A stretch of DNA of 64,000 bases, from the NCBI RefSeq assembly GCF_900109565.1, contig NZ_FNZZ01000002.1, positions 617,088-681,087 on the forward strand, given 5' to 3'. Source of the DNA: Sphingomonas palmae (lineage in GTDB: Bacteria > Pseudomonadota > Alphaproteobacteria > Sphingomonadales > Sphingomonadaceae). Numbering within the stretch: position 1 is the stretch's first letter; each line of letters opens with the position of its first letter. The notes beneath the pieces are model-generated. The model worked only from the letters and a program-made list of their open reading frames with translations. It was not told the DNA's origin and ran no database searches. The translations under genes and the position numbers were made by a program. Positions 60,410 to 64,000 of the stretch are shown in pieces.

Positions 60410-61324
60410 ATGACCGATCTCGCCATCCTGTTCGAACATCCGCAGTGGTTCGCGCCGCTGTTCGCTGCGCTCGACCGTCGCGGCGTCGATTACCGCGCGA
60501 TCCACGCCAACGGCCTCGCCTTCGATCCCGCCGCAACCGCGCCGCCCGCGCGCGTCATCTTCAACCGTATCGCCATGTCGAGCTTCCTGCGCGCGCCCGA
60601 GCATCCGATCTTCTTCGCCGCGGCCGCACTCGCGCAGTGGGAGGCACGAGGGGCAACCGTGCTGAACGGCGCCGCCGCCCTGACGCTCGATGCCTCAAAG
60701 GCACGGCAATTGTCGCTGATCGCACGGCTCGGCCTGGCAATCCCGGCGACGCGCGTCGTCCACCGCGCCGCCGACCTGGTCGCGGCGGCGGGCGAGCTGC
60801 GCTTCCCGATCGTGGTCAAGGCGAACATCGGCGGATCGGGCGCAGGCATCGTGCGCTACGACGATCCCGCCGCGCTCGCCGCCGCGGTCGCGGACGGGCA
60901 GGTGCCCGACAGCATCGACCGTGTGCTGCTGGTGCAGGAATATGCGCCGGCGCGCGGCGGCACGATCACCCGGATCGAGACGCTGGCGGGGCGTTTCCTC
61001 TACGCGCTGGAGGTTGACGGCGGTGGCAGCTTCGACCTGTGCCCGGCGGACGCGTGTGCACTCCCCGGTCGTCCGACGATCACAATGAAGGCGGTCGAGC
61101 CTGCCCCGGCGTTGATCGCGGGCGCGGAGGCGATCGTCGCCGCCGCGGGGATCGACGTCGGCGGGGTCGAGGTGCTGATCGACGACCGCGACGGGACGCC
61201 GCGTTTCTACGACGTCAACGCGCTCTCCAACTTTGTCGCCGATCCGCTCACCGTGCTGGGCTGGGATCCGCACGAGCGGCTGGTCGACTGGCTCGAACAA
61301 CGCATTGCGGAGGCACGCGCGTGA
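60410..61324 (+). CDS. ATP-grasp ligase (RimK-like)
   Basis: 304 residues. A-R-V-I-F-N-R-I-A, then the ATP-grasp body with P-I-V-V-K-A-N-I-G-G-S-G-A-G-I (the Gly-rich lid), L-L-V-Q-E-Y, and the metal-binding F-Y-D-V-N-A-L-S-N at the end. The enzyme joins a carboxylate to an amine or thiol through an acyl phosphate. The partner molecules are unknown; Glu or an amino-acid conjugate is likely given the gamma-glutamyl hydrolase in the left arm. GTGA overlap with the following gene. Confidence 0.82.
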   Translation: MTDLAILFEHPQWFAPLFAALDRRGVDYRAIHANGLAFDPAATAPPARVIFNRIAMSSFLRAPEHPIFFAAAALAQWEARGATVLNGAAALTLDASKARQLSLIARLGLAIPATRVVHRAADLVAAAGELRFPIVVKANIGGSGAGIVRYDDPAALAAAVADGQVPDSIDRVLLVQEYAPARGGTITRIETLAGRFLYALEVDGGGSFDLCPADACALPGRPTITMKAVEPAPALIAGAEAIVAAAGIDVGGVEVLIDDRDGTPRFYDVNALSNFVADPLTVLGWDPHERLVDWLEQRIAEARA

Positions 61325-62358
61325 GATACGGTTACTGGATGCCCGTCTTCGGCGGCTGGCTGCGCAACGTTTCCGACGAAGGCATGGAGGCGACGTGGGA
61401 TTACGCCAGACGGCTGGCGCAATCGTCCGAGCGCTGGGGCTATGACCTGACGCTGATTGCCGAGCTGAACCTGAACGACATCAAGGGCGTGGAGCAGCCC
61501 GCGCTCGACGCGTGGTCGACCGCCGCTGCGCTTGCGGCAGTGACCGAGCGGCTGGAGCTGATGGTCGCGGTACGCCCGAACTTCCACCACCCCGCGTTGT
61601 TCGCGAAGGCCGCGGCGAACATCGACCGGATCGCGGGCGGGCGCCTGTCGCTCAATGTCGTGTCGAGCTGGTGGGCGGACGAGGCGCGGCAATACGGATT
61701 GCAGTTCGACCAGCACGACGATCGCTACGCGCGCACCGCCGAGTGGCTGGACGTGGTCGATGGCCTGTGGCGCGAGGATCGCTTCAGCTACCAGGGCCGC
61801 TTCTACACGACGCAGGATGCGATCTGCTCGCCCAAGCCGAAGAGCCGACCGATCATCTACGCCGGGGGGGAGAGTGACGCCGCGAAGACGATGATCGCGG
61901 CGCAGTGCGACGCCTATGTCATGCACGGCGATCCGGTGGTGGCAATCGCACCCAAGATCGACGACATGCGCGCGCGCCGCGCCGCGGCGGGCGGCACGCC
62001 GATGACCTTCGGCATGGCCGCCTACGCGATCGTCCGCGACAGCGAGGCCGAGGCGAAGCGAGAGTTGGAGCGGATCACCACCGTCACCGAACTGCCCGCG
62101 GGCTACGCCAATTTCGATCAATGGCTGTCGGGGACGCAGCTGGAGCGCGAACTGAAGCTGCAGGAATATTCGGTCTCGAACCGCGGCCTGCGCCCTAACC
62201 TCGTCGGCACGCCCGAACAGTTGAAGGAGCGGATCGCCGAATATGAGGCTGCAGGGCTCGACCTGCTGCTGCTGCAAATGAGCCCGCAGGAGGAGGAAAT
62301 GGAGCGGTTCGCCGCCCAGGTCATGGCCGTGCCGACGGCGGTGCCGGAACCCGCGTGA
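61321..62358 (+). CDS. LLM class flavin-dependent monooxygenase
   Basis: 345 residues, a luciferase-like TIM barrel. Y-G-Y-W-M-P-V-F-G-G-W, R-P-N-F-H-H-P-A-L-F-A-K, R-L-S-L-N-V-V-S-S-W-W and the Y-A-G-G-E-S block are the group signatures shared by alkanesulfonate and sulfone monooxygenases, which use reduced FMN. It therefore may cleave a C-S bond, but related enzymes act on other substrates too. GTG at 61321 overlaps the ATP-grasp stop. Where its flavin reductase is encoded is not known. Confidence 0.86.
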   Translation: MRYGYWMPVFGGWLRNVSDEGMEATWDYARRLAQSSERWGYDLTLIAELNLNDIKGVEQPALDAWSTAAALAAVTERLELMVAVRPNFHHPALFAKAAANIDRIAGGRLSLNVVSSWWADEARQYGLQFDQHDDRYARTAEWLDVVDGLWREDRFSYQGRFYTTQDAICSPKPKSRPIIYAGGESDAAKTMIAAQCDAYVMHGDPVVAIAPKIDDMRARRAAAGGTPMTFGMAAYAIVRDSEAEAKRELERITTVTELPAGYANFDQWLSGTQLERELKLQEYSVSNRGLRPNLVGTPEQLKERIAEYEAAGLDLLLLQMSPQEEEMERFAAQVMAVPTAVPEPA

Positions 62359-63599
62359 GGGTTGCGCAGAGGATTCCGCCGGCCGCGCGTATCCTGGCCG
62401 CGCTGATCGCGGGACTCGCTGCAGGCTACCTCGCGGGGCCGCGCACCGCCGTTCTGCCGGCGGCGCAGGCGGTCGGCGGGCTGTGGCTCGACGCGCTCAG
62501 GATGCCGATCATCCCGCTGGTCTTCGCGCTGGTGGTCACCGGGCTGGGCAGTGAAGGCGGCATGGGCGGTGACGCAGCACCTGCCGGCGGACTGGCGCGA
62601 CGCGCAATCGGCGCCTTCGTCATGTTCCTGTTCGGCTCGGCTTTGTTCGGCGTCGCGCTCGGCTCGGCGATGTTTAGCGGCTGGCACGTGTCCAATTTGT
62701 CGGGAGTCACGATCGGGGCTGCGAAGCTGCCTGATCTGCCCCCGCTCGCCGACACGCTGCGCGCGCTGGTGCCGGTCAACCCGATCGCCTCGGCCGCCGC
62801 GGGTGCGATCGTGCCGGTCGTCATCTTCGCGCTGATCTTCGCGCTCGCGCTGCGCCGGATCGAGCCCGACCGGGCCGCAGTTGTGACGAATGCATTCAGA
62901 AACCTGCTTGACCCGCTGCTGGTGATCATCGGCTGGGTCCTGCTCGCCGCGCCGATCGGCGTCTTTGCGCTGTCGTTCGACGTCGCCGCGCGCAGCGGGT
63001 TCGCAGTCGGCGCGCTGCTCGCCTGGTACGTCGTCGCACGCGTGGTCGCGGGCGTGACACTGCTGGCCGTCTTCGTGCTGCTGGTCGCAATCGCCTCGCG
63101 CACGCCGGTGCGCGTGTTCCTGCGCGCGATATTGCCGGCGCAAACGGTCGCGTTCAGCACACAATCCTCACTCGCCTCACTGCCCGCGATGCTTCAGGCG
63201 GTGCGCACGCTCGGGCTGCCCGAGCGCACGGCGGGCACGATCCTGCCGCTCGCGGTGGCATTGTTCCGCATCAGTGCGCCGTGCGCGATCACGCTCGTCA
63301 CGCTGGCGCTCGCGCGGTTGAACGGCATCGATCTCGAGCTAGGCCAATTGGTCGTCGTGGCGATGCTGGCGGTGCTCAACAACTTGGTCATCGCTGGCCT
63401 ACCGAACCAGATCAGCTTCTTCGCCGCCTACGCCCCAGTTGCGCTCGCGGTGGGCGTGCCGATCGAACTGTTGCCGTTGTTCCTGGCAGTGGACACCATC
63501 CCCGACATGTTCGCGACAGCAGCGAACGTTACAGCTGACGTGGCCGTCACGACCGTGCTGACCGAACACGATCGTGATGCATCGGGCGTGTCCGTCTGA
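62355..63599 (+). CDS. DAACS family cation symporter (divergent)
   Basis: 414 residues with about eight membrane helices. A-F-S-T-Q-S-S-L-A-S-L-P is the HP1 Ser-rich motif. The TM7 N-M-D-G motif of the family is not seen; the corresponding segment reads V-A-L-F-R-I-S-A-P. This marks a divergent branch with possibly different substrate. GTG overlaps the monooxygenase stop (GTGA). It is the last gene of the right arm and presumably imports the compound the arm acts on. Confidence 0.85.
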   Translation: MRVAQRIPPAARILAALIAGLAAGYLAGPRTAVLPAAQAVGGLWLDALRMPIIPLVFALVVTGLGSEGGMGGDAAPAGGLARRAIGAFVMFLFGSALFGVALGSAMFSGWHVSNLSGVTIGAAKLPDLPPLADTLRALVPVNPIASAAAGAIVPVVIFALIFALALRRIEPDRAAVVTNAFRNLLDPLLVIIGWVLLAAPIGVFALSFDVAARSGFAVGALLAWYVVARVVAGVTLLAVFVLLVAIASRTPVRVFLRAILPAQTVAFSTQSSLASLPAMLQAVRTLGLPERTAGTILPLAVALFRISAPCAITLVTLALARLNGIDLELGQLVVVAMLAVLNNLVIAGLPNQISFFAAYAPVALAVGVPIELLPLFLAVDTIPDMFATAANVTADVAVTTVLTEHDRDASGVSV

Positions 63600-63823
63600 C
63601 GCGCGACACGCGGCATGGCGCTATGTCAAAGAAAGCGGCCTGGTGGTCGGGGTGATCCCGGTCAGAAATGAACATTGTTCTTTGGTCAAAGGCTGCCGGT
63701 TGTGACACATGCTGGTCAGCCGTTCGATGAAGTACTGACCCACAATCTGCCTTTCAGGACGGAATTTCCGCTTCCTGATACAGGACGATCGTTCATCTCA
63801 GAGATGGACGCTCGGCCATCTGT
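63600..63823. other. Intergenic, nothing recognised
   Basis: 224 bases between the symporter and a minus-strand gene. No hairpin with T tract, no supported ORF and no repeat was seen. A-T content rises slightly near 63670-63690. Confidence 0.5.
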
Positions 63824-64000
63824 TCACCGCGTTTCGGTCAGAACCGCGCGGGCTTGCCGGGCTGCGCCGACTGCCTGCCTGTAGTGCACGGTCGCGTATC
63901 GCTCAGCCTCGTCGAAGCCGACCGGCGCCCAATCCTCGGTCGGATAGCAGGCGTCGTAGATCACGCGCGCAGCCGCACGCAGTTGCAGATCGTGCTGCAT
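63824..64000 (-). CDS. Hypothetical protein, possibly truncated by the window edge
   Basis: 58 visible residues ending at TGA 63824-63826. An ATG sits exactly at the window end (64000-63998), so it may be the true start or an internal Met. The sequence has L-R-A-A-A-R-V-I-Y-D-A-C-Y-P-T-E-D-W-A-P-V-G-F-D-E-A-E-R-Y-A and a helical C-terminus. It resembles small phage- or plasmid-associated hypotheticals, but no family is named. Confidence 0.55.
   Translation of the reverse strand: MQHDLQLRAAARVIYDACYPTEDWAPVGFDEAERYATVHYRQAVGAARQARAVLTETR

Noticed and set aside
1..64000. CRISPR arrays, rRNA or riboswitches
   Set aside because: No regularly spaced repeats, rRNA segments or conserved riboswitch cores were recognised on reading the window.

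Overview
This 64-kb window is high-GC alphaproteobacterial chromosome. It most likely comes from a Sphingomonas-type sphingomonad, judged by the OmpA/TonB/POT/DAACS protein styles, the dense operons with ATGA and GTGA overlaps, and a gene transfer agent (GTA)-type head-tail cluster. No tRNA, rRNA or CRISPR array was recognised.

Layout. 1-19.3 kb is ordinary chromosome: the end of a putative SGNH-type hydrolase, an acyl-CoA ligase, an NnrU-like membrane protein, a POT peptide transporter, a nitroreductase, a GntR regulator, two small secreted proteins (one Ivy-like), an acyl-CoA dehydrogenase, a threonylcarbamoyl-AMP synthase, MsrA, GalE, a CitE-like lyase, a PAP2 phosphatase, an Old Yellow Enzyme homologue, a ModE-like regulator, a UPF0314 gene broken by one stop codon, an ICMT-like membrane protein, GshA and an OmpA-family porin.

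19.4-33.6 kb is a compact minus-strand cluster in the gene order of the Rhodobacter capsulatus GTA: TerS, TerL, portal, a small membrane protein, prohead protease, capsid, adaptors, tail terminator, tail tube, two assembly chaperones, tape measure, gp12, gp13, gp14 (NlpC/P60), gp15 and a DUF2793 protein. There is no integrase, repressor, replication or lysis gene beside it, which fits a domesticated GTA better than a prophage. Unusual points are a gp12 fused to a large N-terminal region that looks like a TIM barrel while gp15 is short, a terminator-shaped hairpin inside the operon, a very short capsid N-terminus, and a near-consensus sigma70 promoter with an overlapping dyad in front of TerS.

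33.8-40.4 kb is a carbohydrate/ester locus: a GPH-type sugar transporter divergent from a GH1 glycosidase, TetR regulator, alpha/beta hydrolase and secreted cutinase/dienelactone-hydrolase-like enzyme, then small unknown genes. RlmJ, KatG, a small redox/monooxygenase operon, an HNH protein, an SDR protein with its divergent regulator, and a LysR/aldo-keto reductase pair follow.

50.7-52.7 kb is a scar. It holds integrase-arm-like GGGGGCA repeats, a 3' fragment of a GMC oxidoreductase joined head-to-head to a 3' fragment of a ChrA chromate transporter, and an orphan signal peptide.

52.7-63.6 kb is a two-armed divergent locus. The left arm has a DAACS symporter, TonB receptor, small lipoprotein, C26 gamma-glutamyl hydrolase and serine acetyltransferase. 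The right arm has an FAD/NAD(P)-binding protein with an early amber codon, an ATP-grasp ligase, a luciferase-like flavin monooxygenase and a second DAACS symporter. The make-up suggests uptake and oxidative breakdown of a sulfur- or nitrogen-containing amino-acid-like compound. This is the best candidate here for an undescribed pathway, but its substrate cannot be read from sequence.
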